Position numbers and translations under genes: made by a program. From Fibrobacter sp. UWT2 (lineage in GTDB: Bacteria; Fibrobacterota; Fibrobacteria; Fibrobacterales; Fibrobacteraceae), in NCBI RefSeq assembly GCF_900142545.1, contig NZ_FRBF01000025.1, positions 1 to 32,937 on the forward strand: a stretch of DNA of 32,937 nt, read 5' to 3'. How positions within the stretch are numbered: position 1 is the first letter of the stretch; the number at the start of each line of letters is the position of its first letter. This document shows positions 1 through 6,933 of this stretch, one piece after another. The notes under the pieces are model-generated. The model did not search any database, was not told where the DNA came from, and saw nothing but the letters and a program-made list of their open reading frames with translations.

Positions 1-91
1 ATACTGTTGCTTCCTTTGCCGGGAAGGGGTGAATAAAAACGGCGAACCTCCTTATCCTGCGCTCGCGAAGTGACTTTTTAAGGGTCAACTA
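1..91. repeat. 91-bp terminal inverted repeat, left copy
   Basis: Positions 1-91 are the exact reverse complement of 32843-32933, with all 91 bases matching. The two copies lie at the two ends of the window and point in opposite directions. The inner boundary is sharp: after base 91 the left flank reads TTTAGG while the right flank (reverse complement) reads GATACT. No complete gene is visible in it; one frame ends in GEPPYPALAK and a stop. It most likely is a dispersed repeat at which the assembly ended, but a real inverted repeat is possible. Confidence 0.9.
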
Positions 92-173
92 TTTAGGTTA
101 CAAATTTGATGTACTATATATACAAAAATATTTCGCAAATGGGAGCGGTCAGGCAAAAAAATTGTAAAATTTT

Positions 174-187
174 TATTCCAACTTGGA
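174..187. repeat. Palindromic site TATTCCAACTTGGA
   Basis: The core CCAA-C-TTGG is a perfect palindrome. A near-identical site (centre G instead of C) lies at 1189-1202, so the pair brackets the Rpn nuclease gene. It may be an operator or the edge of a small mobile unit; neither is proven. Confidence 0.4.
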
Positions 188-197
188 CTATAAAAGT

Positions 198-222
198 TAA
201 AAACCCGGCTTCCGCCGGGTTT
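198..222 (-). terminator. Rho-independent terminator of the Rpn gene
   Basis: Nine-base-pair stem AAACCCGGC/GCCGGGTTT at 201-209 and 214-222 with a four-base loop. Read on the minus strand it is followed by a T-rich run, 29 bases after the end of the minus-strand Rpn gene. Confidence 0.8.
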
Positions 223-250
223 CAATAGTCGATTTTAAGGGGTTAAACAG

Positions 251-1063
251 CTATTTTCCAAGCTTTTCTTTAATCGCAAAGACTTCTTCTTCAGAAAGCT
301 TAGAAACACGCACTACCTTTTCAACGGAATCACCATCCGCAAGCATAGCCGCAGCCATTTCGAGCTTGGCTTCGGCTTTTCCTTCCACCTTGCCCTCTTC
401 CTTGCTTTCATGAAGGTCATATTCGTAAGTCATATACTTGTTCCTTATGAGAGTGTCGGATTTGTAATAAGACACCTGGTCATTGATAGTTTCTGCTTCA
501 CGAGAGTCCGCATTCCTTGTCGCAAAGTACTTCATGTACGCCTTGACGACTGGATCCGTAAAATCCTCGTACCTTTTAAATATATAAAAGTTTTTGAAGG
601 TGCGGTCGTTCAATGTGACGCTAGTATCCTCTCGCGCCCTGTTTTCAAAGTGATAACAGGGGAACCCGTGCCCAAAAATATCCATCGGGCAAAGGAAAAT
701 GACGTATTGTTCCTTGAGGCTGGTGTAATAGCCACCCTTCGAAAGAGCCACGCCGTCGCCCACGCTCTGGTAGTACCTGGCTCGCTGCGGGAGTTCCTTG
801 GTATCGACCATCTGCATTTCTAAATCAAACGACCGAATCGTTTCTCCGTTTTCATTGGTTTCGCGAGCAAACACATCGTAGCGGACTCCCTTATGCTCTG
901 CATCGTAACTCAAGACCGCTTCCGGAACAGGGGTTTCCAGATGGTCGATTTTTATGCCTAACAAATGCTCGATGAATGGTTGCGCGATGTGTTTGTTACT
1001 GAATACGAGTCCGAACATAATTGGGTCGGTTATGTCAAGGTCGTCAAAAGACTTGATATTCAT
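251..1063 (-). CDS. Rpn/PD-(D/E)XK nuclease family transposase-like protein
   Basis: The 270-residue protein looks like the Rpn (YhgA-like) recombination-promoting nucleases, often labelled PD-(D/E)XK nuclease family transposases. The opening 'DDLDITDPIMFGLVF' and the pairing of Asp63 (RYDVFA) with Glu82-x-Gln84 (FDLEMQ) fit the PD-(D/E)XK active site. The C-terminal stretch EEGKVEGKAEAKLEMA and the following short helical segment are typical of this family, where the tail is often variable. The ATG at 1063 has an AAAGGA ribosome site upstream. Family members cut DNA and stimulate recA-independent recombination; they usually occur as many paralogues per genome, so this gene need not be an active mobile element. 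It stands alone, is bracketed by CCAA-N-TTGG palindromes and lies next to the left terminal repeat. Confidence 0.85.
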   Translation of the reverse strand: MNIKSFDDLDITDPIMFGLVFSNKHIAQPFIEHLLGIKIDHLETPVPEAVLSYDAEHKGVRYDVFARETNENGETIRSFDLEMQMVDTKELPQRARYYQSVGDGVALSKGGYYTSLKEQYVIFLCPMDIFGHGFPCYHFENRAREDTSVTLNDRTFKNFYIFKRYEDFTDPVVKAYMKYFATRNADSREAETINDQVSYYKSDTLIRNKYMTYEYDLHESKEEGKVEGKAEAKLEMAAAMLADGDSVEKVVRVSKLSEEEVFAIKEKLGK

Positions 1064-1188
1064 TTGTTTTTCCTTTTATGTTAAGTTATGGACACTCCCT
1101 ATTACTTAACACGCTCTTTTCAGTAAATAGGAACCAAATTTTCTGTAAAACTTTTGTAAAAAGGGAAAACGCACTTTTTCGCGCTCTA

Positions 1189-1202
1189 TATTCCAAGTTG
1201 GA
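1189..1202. repeat. Palindromic site TATTCCAAGTTGGA
   Basis: Near copy of the site at 174-187 with the central base changed from C to G. It lies about 100 bases before the prepilin start and 126 bases beyond the start of the Rpn gene, so it could serve either promoter. Confidence 0.4.
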
Positions 1203-1300
1203 GTAAGAAAAATGTCATTTTTTTGTCACAGATCACAGACGTATGTAAACTTTTGTTTTATATTTATGTTGTTAAACCTCAATTAAAAGGAGGTTGTATT

Positions 1301-2155
1301 ATGCTGACTGAAATTTTAAAGAAAATTGGCGAGTTCTGCTCGCTCAAGACGCCGCAAGGTGAAGCTCGGAACAAATGGAAGAGCGGTTTTACCATCATAG
1401 AACTGATGGTGGTCATTATTATTATCAACCTTCTTTCGGGCGTAGCCGTACCGAAGTTCACCGACTATATCGAAAGAACAAAACAAAGAATCGACCTGAT
1501 GAAGCTTTATTACCTACGCGACGCCCTTAACAGGGCTATGTACGAAGGCGATGTTTTCGATATAGACGAATCTCAAACTTGCGACGGTGTAAAAAACAAC
1601 AAAGAAAAATTGAGCCAATGGTTAGCCACCGATAGCGGTGTAACATTGTTCATTATGGAACTACACAACGAGCTTGAGGCCAATTTCCAAGCAAAAAACA
1701 ATAACAGATTTACAGACGTCCAAAATATGTGCGGAGTCCTTTCTGGTGGTGGTTTTTGGGCCGACGCTTTCAAAGATGCCGGTTTCGGTGCCATAGCCGA
1801 CATTCTTTACGCTAGAGACCATAAACAAGGCAACAAAATACTAAGTGGAGAAACTTACGACGCCTACCCAGTAAAAATCAATGGCTCTGACTGGTGGAGA
1901 ACACACCCTCGTCAGCCTATTTTCATCAGCAGAGCACTGAACGGCGACCCCAACGCTCCCCTAACCGCATCCAAAATCGGCGGGCAAAATAGATACAAAT
2001 TTAAAACCAGATGGGCTAACGCAAACGCAAAAACCCATTCCCTTGAAGTTTTCATCCAGAACGCACAAGGCACCAATAACAAAAAACCGTTCACAACACG
2101 TCAAGGAGTCTGTTTTTCAACAGAACCAGTCCTCTGCACAGCGAAGTGGTGGTAA
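1301..2155 (+). CDS. Type IV prepilin / type II secretion pseudopilin-like protein
   Basis: The chosen ATG at 1301 follows a strong AAGGAGG site and gives 284 residues; an in-frame start at 1223 lacks such a site. The N-terminus has a prepilin signature: a basic leader ending KSG, then FTIIELMVVIIIINLLSGVAV, cut here as FTIIELMVVIIIINL plus LSGVAV. Cleavage is expected after the Gly and leaves Phe1 and Glu5. A hydrophobic helix follows and then a long Asn/Gly-rich globular part with six or so Cys. The globular domain is much larger than in a major pilin and is not recognised. No pilus assembly genes are nearby, so it is an orphan pilin-like protein, of the kind F. succinogenes carries in numbers and that has been linked to cellulose adhesion. 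AT content is higher than in the following operon. Confidence 0.8.
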   Translation: MLTEILKKIGEFCSLKTPQGEARNKWKSGFTIIELMVVIIIINLLSGVAVPKFTDYIERTKQRIDLMKLYYLRDALNRAMYEGDVFDIDESQTCDGVKNNKEKLSQWLATDSGVTLFIMELHNELEANFQAKNNNRFTDVQNMCGVLSGGGFWADAFKDAGFGAIADILYARDHKQGNKILSGETYDAYPVKINGSDWWRTHPRQPIFISRALNGDPNAPLTASKIGGQNRYKFKTRWANANAKTHSLEVFIQNAQGTNNKKPFTTRQGVCFSTEPVLCTAKWW

Positions 2156-2177
2156 TACCGCCCATCAACACTCTTCC

Positions 2178-2205
2178 GGTCGCCCCACGGGCGGCCTTTC
2201 TTTTT
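2178..2205 (+). terminator. Rho-independent terminator after the prepilin gene
   Basis: Stem GGTCGCC (2178-2184) with GGCGGCC (2190-2196), one G-U pair, followed by TTTCTTTTT. It lies 22 bases after the prepilin stop and before the HIT gene. Confidence 0.8.
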
Positions 2206-2222
2206 ACTACTTTATAATCACT

Positions 2223-2579
2223 ATGAGTGAAAATTGTCTTTTCTGCAAAATCATCAAGGGTGAAATCCCTTCCAAGAAAATCTACGAAGATGACGACGTG
2301 TTCGCCTTCTACGACATTGCCCCGCAGGCTCCGGTGCACTTTTTGGTGGTGCCCAAGCGCCACATTTCCACAATCATGGACATGCAGCCGGCCGACTGCG
2401 AACTGGTGGGCAAAATGCTTTACCGCGCACAAATTATCGCCAAGGAACTCGGCATCGAAGAATCGGGCGCACGCTTCGTATTCAACTGCAAGGCCGACGC
2501 GGGCCAGACGGTGTTCCATATCCACCTGCACGTGCTTGGCGGCCAGGTCATGGGTTGGCCTCCGTTCCCGAAAGACTAA
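2223..2579 (+). CDS. HIT family protein (histidine triad nucleotide hydrolase)
   Basis: The 118-residue protein is the usual length of a HINT-branch histidine triad protein. The catalytic triad is His99-x-His101-x-His103 (HIHLHVLGG), and the N-terminal Cys5-x-x-Cys8 pair with the start of the triad region is typical of zinc-binding members. Such enzymes hydrolyse adenosine 5'-phosphoramidates and similar nucleotide adducts in the cytoplasm. The start at 2223 was chosen because the family begins 'ENCLFCKI'. A TATAAT hexamer ends four bases before this ATG, so the mRNA may be leaderless. The stop codon is directly followed by the recO start, which implies cotranscription. Confidence 0.92.
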   Translation: MSENCLFCKIIKGEIPSKKIYEDDDVFAFYDIAPQAPVHFLVVPKRHISTIMDMQPADCELVGKMLYRAQIIAKELGIEESGARFVFNCKADAGQTVFHIHLHVLGGQVMGWPPFPKD

Positions 2580-3407
2580 ATGATCAAAACTCAGGCGATA
2601 GTACTCCACCGGTTTGCGTATAGCGACTCGAGCTTTATCGTGAAAGCGCTCACCGAAGAGTGCGGCGTGGTGAGTTTTATTATCAAGGGCGCCAAGCGCA
2701 AGGAATCGCCCTTCAAGGGGGCGCTTGACCCGCTGGCACTCTCCGAGGTAGTGTTCCGGCAGAACCCGGCCAAAGAGTTGCAGTTCATTAAAGAGACATC
2801 CATCTTGAACTGGCATGCACACTTGCGGGCCTCGCTCATGGACTTGGCGATTGCTCAGGTGATGGCCGAAATCGTGCTGCGGTATGCGCCACCGGCCACT
2901 CCGATTCCCGAGGAGTTCGCCTTGCTAAAGCAGGCGCTCGCGGAATTCGACTCCCCCACAGGCACCACGAGCGACACTGCTGTTACAAGCGCGCCGGGGT
3001 CAGTAAATTCGCCGGGCAAAACGAGTGCCGACTCGGTATTCAGCCGCTGGTTGCTCAATATTTGCGACTTGTGGGGCTACCACCTGGAACTTGGCGTGTG
3101 CAGCCGCTGCGAAAGGCCACTCGCCGAACCTGCGGCGGACTTTTTCCCGGAATCGGGCGCGCTCATTTGCAAGCATTGCCAGGGTGTACAGAGTGCGCGA
3201 GCCCGCGCAGAGACGTTGCAGGGGCTCTGGGAACTGAATTTAGCGCAAAACAACCCCGAGCAGGCGCTACAAAAACTCACGGGGCGCGTCTTTGTGGAGA
3301 ACGCTTTGCTATCTTATCTACGCAATCACATCGGATTCCTGAAAGAAATCCATTCCCTTTCATGGCTACAGGAGGTTCGTAAGTTATGCTCAGCCCAATC
3401 GACATAA
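2580..3407 (+). CDS. recO: DNA repair protein RecO
   Basis: RecO anneals DNA strands and, with RecR, loads RecA on SSB-coated gaps. The 275-residue protein starts with the typical OB-fold segment (IKTQAIVLHRFAYSDSS, residues 2-18) followed by KGAKR. The zinc knuckle is Cys174-x-x-Cys177 and Cys197-x-x-Cys200. Residues 125-150 form a Ser/Thr/Gly-rich insert without predicted structure between the OB fold and the helical zinc domain, which is unusual for the family. The gene begins at the base after the HIT stop codon and overlaps panB by 22 bases, so the three genes form one operon, though their functions are unrelated. Confidence 0.9.
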   Translation: MIKTQAIVLHRFAYSDSSFIVKALTEECGVVSFIIKGAKRKESPFKGALDPLALSEVVFRQNPAKELQFIKETSILNWHAHLRASLMDLAIAQVMAEIVLRYAPPATPIPEEFALLKQALAEFDSPTGTTSDTAVTSAPGSVNSPGKTSADSVFSRWLLNICDLWGYHLELGVCSRCERPLAEPAADFFPESGALICKHCQGVQSARARAETLQGLWELNLAQNNPEQALQKLTGRVFVENALLSYLRNHIGFLKEIHSLSWLQEVRKLCSAQST

Positions 3408-4129
3408 AGAACAAGAAGCAAAAAGGCGAAAAAGTTTCGATGATTACCGCCTACGACTACGCATTTGCCCAGATGGCAGAGGCGGCAGGCGTAGACCAGA
3501 TTCTGGTAGGCGACAGTCTCGCCAACACCATGCTCGGCTACAAGAGTACCCGCGAAATCGGCATGAACGAGATGCTGATTTTTGTGGCGGCGGTTTGCCG
3601 CGGCGCCCCCAATACCCACGTGGTGGCCGACATGCCCTATTTGAGCGATAAGGATCCGCAGACAGCATACGATAACGCCCGCCGCTTTATGGACGTGGGT
3701 GCTTCTTGCGTAAAAATCGAGGGTACCCCCGCGGGCGTGCACGAATACTTGCTGAGCCACGACATTCCCATTTGCGCGCACCTCGGACTTTTGCCGCAGA
3801 CGGCCGAAAACTTCAAGCAGAAGGGCCGCACCGAAGAAGAAGCGGCCGCAATCATCAAGGCTGCCAAGTATGTAGATGACCTGGGTTGTTTCGAGATAGT
3901 GCTGGAGCACATTCCCGAGGAGCTCGGCACCAAGATTACCGGCATGGTGAACGCGGTGACGATCGGTATTGGCGGCGGAAAGTTCACGGACGGTCAAGTG
4001 CTCGTGATGCACGACGCCTTGGGTATGCACCCGCGCAAGCTGCCCCCGTTTGCAACGAAGTTCGTCGACATGTACAGTTTAGGTGTCGAAGGATTCAAGA
4101 AGTATATTGAGAGCGTAAAATCGCTCTAA
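3386..4129 (+). CDS. panB: 3-methyl-2-oxobutanoate hydroxymethyltransferase
   Basis: PanB adds a hydroxymethyl group from methylene-tetrahydrofolate to 2-oxoisovalerate, the first committed step to pantothenate and coenzyme A. The 247-residue protein has the conserved blocks: MITAYDY, VGDSL with Asp43, ADMPY with Asp82 (magnesium ligands), VKIEG with Lys110 and Glu112, HLGLLPQ and the IGIGGG turn. It is somewhat shorter than the common 260-270 residues. The start has an AGGAGG site inside the end of recO. A terminator follows at 4168, so the operon ends here; other pan genes are not in the window. Confidence 0.95.
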   Translation: MLSPIDIKNKKQKGEKVSMITAYDYAFAQMAEAAGVDQILVGDSLANTMLGYKSTREIGMNEMLIFVAAVCRGAPNTHVVADMPYLSDKDPQTAYDNARRFMDVGASCVKIEGTPAGVHEYLLSHDIPICAHLGLLPQTAENFKQKGRTEEEAAAIIKAAKYVDDLGCFEIVLEHIPEELGTKITGMVNAVTIGIGGGKFTDGQVLVMHDALGMHPRKLPPFATKFVDMYSLGVEGFKKYIESVKSL

Positions 4130-4167
4130 TTGTCTTCATATTGTCTCGCTAACAAAAAAATGCGCGC

Positions 4168-4198
4168 GAAGCGGTGCATGAGCACTGCTTCTTTTTTT
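4168..4198 (+). terminator. Terminator of the HIT-recO-panB operon
   Basis: Ten-base-pair stem GAAGCGGTGC/GCACTGCTTC (one G-T pair) with loop ATGA, then seven T. It lies 38 bases after panB. Confidence 0.9.
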
Positions 4199-4209
4199 CA
4201 ATAAACATC

Positions 4210-4238
4210 TTGACAGTCTCCAAAAAGGAATTTATATT
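4210..4238 (+). promoter_or_regulatory. Consensus -35/-10 promoter P1 upstream of the NYN gene
   Basis: TTGACA at 4210-4215, a 17-base spacer and TATATT at 4233-4238. The -35 is a perfect sigma-70 hexamer and the spacer is optimal. It starts 12 bases beyond the panB terminator. A small inverted repeat AGTGC/GCACT (4242-4259) overlaps the expected start site. Confidence 0.65.
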
Positions 4239-4276
4239 TATAGTGCACAAAAAAGCACTTATACAAACACAAACCA

Positions 4277-4305
4277 TTGACAAGACTAAAGGAATAATGT
4301 ATATT
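4277..4305 (+). promoter_or_regulatory. Consensus -35/-10 promoter P2 upstream of the NYN gene
   Basis: TTGACA at 4277-4282, again a 17-base spacer, and TATATT at 4300-4305. It repeats the architecture of P1 67 bases downstream and leaves a leader of about 85 bases before the NYN start at 4399. Confidence 0.65.
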
Positions 4306-4398
4306 GGCAACAGATAATGACCGAAAAAAGGGTTTATATTAAACACGCAAGTGTCCCTTGAGTAGGTCTTTTTTTGTGCCCTTATTAATGGAGGGTAT

Positions 4399-5025
4399 AT
4401 GGAAACGGCAGTAATGATTGATGGAGCCTTTCTAAGGAAAAAATTTCATTCCAAATTCAAAAAAGATATAACTCCTACAGACGTTCAAACCTTTACACAC
4501 TGCATACTTCAAAAATCTGGGCTAGAAAACAATTCCTTTAGGGCCTATTTCTACGACTGTAGTCCATGTACAGCCAAGACCTCGTTGCCCGTGACAAATA
4601 GAGCTTTTCTTTTTGATTCCCAACCTCAATATCAAAAGGGTCTTGACTTATTGTCAGGCATTTCCCAATTAGATTTTTTCGCCGTAAGACTTGGCCAACT
4701 TCAATTTTCCGGCTGGTCTCTGAAAAAAAAGTGCTATACACAGCCCACCCCTTACACAGACGACTGTTTCGTTCCAAACCTTTCTCAAAAGGGTGTAGAT
4801 ATAAAGATTGGCCTAGATATGGCTTGGATTGGATACCAAAACATAGCCAAACATATCGTTTTGGTAACCGGTGACAGCGATTTCATCCCAGCCATCAAAG
4901 TTGCTCGTAAAAGCGGGGTTTTCGTCTGGCTCTACACATTAGCTCATAACGTAAAGGCCGAATTGAAAATGAACGCCGACGTTTCAAAATCAGATGATCT
5001 TCGGTGCTTAATGCAAAGTTCGTAG
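4399..5025 (+). CDS. NYN domain (LabA/DUF88-type) putative ribonuclease
   Basis: The 208-residue protein shows the PIN-like NYN fold signature: an N-terminal MIDGAF with Asp8, then KGVDIKIGLD with Asp134 and Asp140, and VTGDSDF with Asp159 and Asp161. These acidic residues form the metal site expected of a nuclease. The family is predicted or shown to act on RNA; the target here is unknown. GGAGGG precedes the ATG at only three bases, which is close. Base composition is clearly more AT-rich than panB or the ppx genes, and the gene has its own tandem promoters and a terminator at 5105, so it is an independent unit possibly gained by transfer. No obvious antitoxin partner is next to it. Confidence 0.85.
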   Translation: METAVMIDGAFLRKKFHSKFKKDITPTDVQTFTHCILQKSGLENNSFRAYFYDCSPCTAKTSLPVTNRAFLFDSQPQYQKGLDLLSGISQLDFFAVRLGQLQFSGWSLKKKCYTQPTPYTDDCFVPNLSQKGVDIKIGLDMAWIGYQNIAKHIVLVTGDSDFIPAIKVARKSGVFVWLYTLAHNVKAELKMNADVSKSDDLRCLMQSS

Positions 5026-5104
5026 TAAAAATCGTGCGATAGAATCCTAACGCATTGAGTAACAAGCATTTCCAAAATTACATACAAACTAAAAATTATT
5101 TTTT

Positions 5105-5140
5105 ATGAAGTGAACGGCATCACTTCATAATCTTTTTTTT
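5105..5140 (+). terminator. Terminator after the NYN gene
   Basis: Perfect nine-base-pair stem ATGAAGTGA/TCACTTCAT with loop ACGGCA, then AATC and eight T. It lies 79 bases after the NYN stop. Confidence 0.85.
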
Positions 5141-5250
5141 GTAAAAAAACAACTTTTTTTTAATTTTTTTTGAAAAAGGTGTTGATTATTTGTGAAAATA
5201 AGTTATTTTATACACAGCTAATTCACAACATAACCATAAGGAAGAAAAAA

Positions 5251-5568
5251 ATGGCTACTACAAAGACTGCAAAGAAGCCGGCTGCTAAGAAGCCCGCTGC
5301 TAAGAAACCCGCTGCCGCTAAGAAGCCGGCCGCTGCTAAGAAGCCCGCTGCTGCAAAGAAGCCGGCTGCTAAGAAGCCCGCCGCCAAGAAGCCGGCCGCT
5401 GCTAAGAAGCCCGCTGCTGCAAAGAAGCCCGCTGCAAAGAAGCCCGCTGCAAAGAAGCCCGCCGCCAAGAAGCCGGCTGCTGCTAAGAAGCCCGCTGCTA
5501 AGAAGCCGGCCGCTAAGAAGCCCGCTGCTGCAAAGAAGCCGGCTGCTAAGAAGGCTGCAAAGAAGTAA
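5251..5568 (+). CDS. Histone H1-like (KKPAA)n repeat protein
   Basis: The 105-residue protein is almost entirely 17 tandem KKPAA or KKPAAA units after a short MATTKTA start, ending KKAAKK. It contains essentially only Lys, Ala and Pro. Such proteins resemble eukaryotic H1 tails and the AlgP or HctB-type bacterial proteins, and are expected to bind DNA non-specifically through Lys. AAGGAAG precedes the ATG at 5251; a further in-frame upstream start at 5170 has no good ribosome site. The gene is monocistronic, with an AT-rich upstream region and a strong terminator. The near-identical codons in each unit make unit number prone to slippage. Function as a nucleoid protein is inference. Confidence 0.8.
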   Translation: MATTKTAKKPAAKKPAAKKPAAAKKPAAAKKPAAAKKPAAKKPAAKKPAAAKKPAAAKKPAAKKPAAKKPAAKKPAAAKKPAAKKPAAKKPAAAKKPAAKKAAKK

Positions 5569-5591
5569 TTCAACAATTTCTCCTTTGTTGA

Positions 5592-5626
5592 CGAGCCCTG
5601 AACTTGTTTCAGGGTTCGTTTTTTTT
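5592..5626 (+). terminator. Terminator after the H1-like gene
   Basis: Eleven-base-pair stem (one G-T pair) built on CCCTGAA/TTCAGGG with a five-base loop, followed by eight T. The arm CTGAAC resembles the hairpin repeat family found elsewhere in the window. Confidence 0.9.
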
Positions 5627-5645
5627 ATGGGCGGGGCGCGTTTTC

Positions 5646-5653
5646 TATTTTTG
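5646..5653 (+). promoter_or_regulatory. TAnnTTTG promoter box 4 nt before a start codon
   Basis: TATTTTTG fits the Bacteroidetes-type -7 element TAnnTTTG. Only GGGT separates it from the ATG at 5658, so transcription would begin at or next to the start codon. No clear TTTG -33 element is seen upstream. Confidence 0.5.
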
Positions 5654-5657
5654 GGGT

Positions 5658-6059
5658 ATGATTTCAGAAAAAGACCTCGCCGAACTCGAAAAAATCCCCT
5701 ACGAACAGCGCATTGAGCGCGTCGAAAAACTTTTAGAAGGCAAAAACGAGCCGCGCGCCTTTGAGCTCGGGCTTTTGCTCGCCTTGAAGATGGGGCAAGA
5801 GATTCGCGAAGGCAAGGAACTTGGATCTGATTCGGGCGACTTGGTCGCCAGCTGGAGCGGAAAGCACCCGGATTCAGTCGTGGAAGAAGCAATTGCGTTT
5901 GCGAAAGAGTTCCTGATGAACCCGGCGGGGATTGCAGAAAAGATTAAGCGGGGGTTGCAGAAACAGGATGCTGATGCTGATAGTCATCAGCATGACGAGC
6001 AGAAACAGGATGCCGATGCTGACCTGCGTCAGCATGACCGTGAGGGCAACGAGGCGTAG
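5658..6059 (+). CDS. Small acidic protein of unknown function with repeat-derived tail
   Basis: The 133-residue protein is not recognised. Residues 1-100 are rich in Glu, Leu and Lys and look all-helical, with no signal peptide. Residues 101-128 are two 14-residue copies of QKQDADADxxQHDx encoded by a 42-bp tandem DNA repeat that contains a hairpin element. The tail therefore probably arose by insertion of repeat DNA rather than by selection for protein function. The start at 5658 is the first ATG after a TAnnTTTG box. One base separates the stop codon from the Ppx/GppA gene, so the two are likely cotranscribed and perhaps translationally coupled. Confidence 0.6.
   Translation: MISEKDLAELEKIPYEQRIERVEKLLEGKNEPRAFELGLLLALKMGQEIREGKELGSDSGDLVASWSGKHPDSVVEEAIAFAKEFLMNPAGIAEKIKRGLQKQDADADSHQHDEQKQDADADLRQHDREGNEA
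5958..6041 (+). repeat. Two 42-bp tandem repeats with hairpins inside a coding region
   Basis: Copies at 5958-5999 and 6000-6041 both start CAGAAACAGGATG. Each holds a palindrome followed by GAC: arms ATGCTGAT/ATCAGCAT at 5974-5993 and ATGCTGAC/GTCAGCAT at 6016-6035. The innermost pair changes from T-A to C-G, so pairing is kept. Repeat length is a multiple of three, so the reading frame survives. Confidence 0.85.
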
Positions 6060-6060
6060 A

Positions 6061-6933
6061 ATGGATAACAAGCTGATAGCGACGGTTGATATCGGGAGTC
6101 ACAGCTGCATTCTGCTGATTGCGGCGTTTGAGGAGGGGGTGCTGGTTCCCAAGCTCCAGAAGGTGGAAGTCTGCCGACTGGGCGAAGATATTTACGAACA
6201 CGGCGCCATTACCGAAAAGCGAATCAAGGAACTAGAAGCCATCATGACGAAGTTCCGCATGGACCTGCACGCGCTGGGCGCAAACCTCAAGGCCGCGGTG
6301 ATGACCGAAGCCATGCGCAACGCCGAGAACCCGGACGAAGTGATTGCCGCTGTCGAAAAGGCGCTCTGGATCAAGCCGCGAATCATCAGCGGCGAAGAAG
6401 AAGGCAAGCTCACCTACCGCTCGGTCAAGGAATGGCACGGCGAAGGCCTCGTGACTATTGACATTGGCGGCGGTTCCACGGAACTCAGCAACGGCGACAA
6501 CACGTTCTCGATTCCAGTGGGCGCACTCAAGATGTTCAAGGCCATGGGTCCGATCCCTGGCCCCGAATACAAGAAGTTCGTGAAGGAAACCTTCAAGGAA
6601 GTCAGCTTCAAGGGCATGACCAAGAAGCCGGTGTACTTGATTGGCGGCACCGGTACGGCACTTGCGATGGTCTACCTGAACAAGCAGCAGTTCGACTACA
6701 AGGCGATCGAAGGCCTGGAACTTTCCATTAGCGATCTGGATGCCGTGACGACAAAAATTTCGAACCTGTCCAAGGAACTGCGCGCCATGCTCCCGGGCCT
6801 TGAAAACGGCCGTCACGAAGTGATTATTTGCGGGCTGTTCTGGCTGAAGTCGCTCCTGGAAAAACTCCGCGTCGAAACATTTAAGATTAGTACAGCCGGT
6901 TTAAGATTCGGACTACTTTATGAGAATCAATAA
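6061..6933 (+). CDS. Ppx/GppA family phosphatase (exopolyphosphatase / pppGpp phosphatase)
   Basis: The 290-residue protein has the actin-like ATPase-fold motifs of Ppx/GppA enzymes: VDIGSHS at residues 8-14, SGEEEGKLTYR in the middle, TIDIGGGSTEL as the second phosphate-binding motif, and a later IGGTGTA. These enzymes remove terminal phosphate from polyphosphate or convert pppGpp to ppGpp in the cytoplasm. Its length matches the short class that lacks the C-terminal HD-type domain. Which substrate is used cannot be told from sequence. The gene follows the small acidic protein by one base and overlaps the pseudouridine synthase by 14 bases. Confidence 0.88.
   Translation: MDNKLIATVDIGSHSCILLIAAFEEGVLVPKLQKVEVCRLGEDIYEHGAITEKRIKELEAIMTKFRMDLHALGANLKAAVMTEAMRNAENPDEVIAAVEKALWIKPRIISGEEEGKLTYRSVKEWHGEGLVTIDIGGGSTELSNGDNTFSIPVGALKMFKAMGPIPGPEYKKFVKETFKEVSFKGMTKKPVYLIGGTGTALAMVYLNKQQFDYKAIEGLELSISDLDAVTTKISNLSKELRAMLPGLENGRHEVIICGLFWLKSLLEKLRVETFKISTAGLRFGLLYENQ

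Noticed and set aside
1-91. rRNA operon leader or IS transposase end
   Set aside because: No match to rRNA sequence that I recognise, and no transposase frame in the 91 bases; identity remains open.
2125-2222. N-terminal extension of the HIT protein from upstream in-frame codons
   Set aside because: The extension overlaps the prepilin gene and a terminator; the family start at 2223 is standard.
4399-5025. NYN gene as toxin of a toxin-antitoxin module
   Set aside because: No small partner gene on either side; the gaps hold promoters and a terminator only.
5251-5568. CRISPR-like array
   Set aside because: The regular repeats are codons of a KKPAA protein with no unique spacers.
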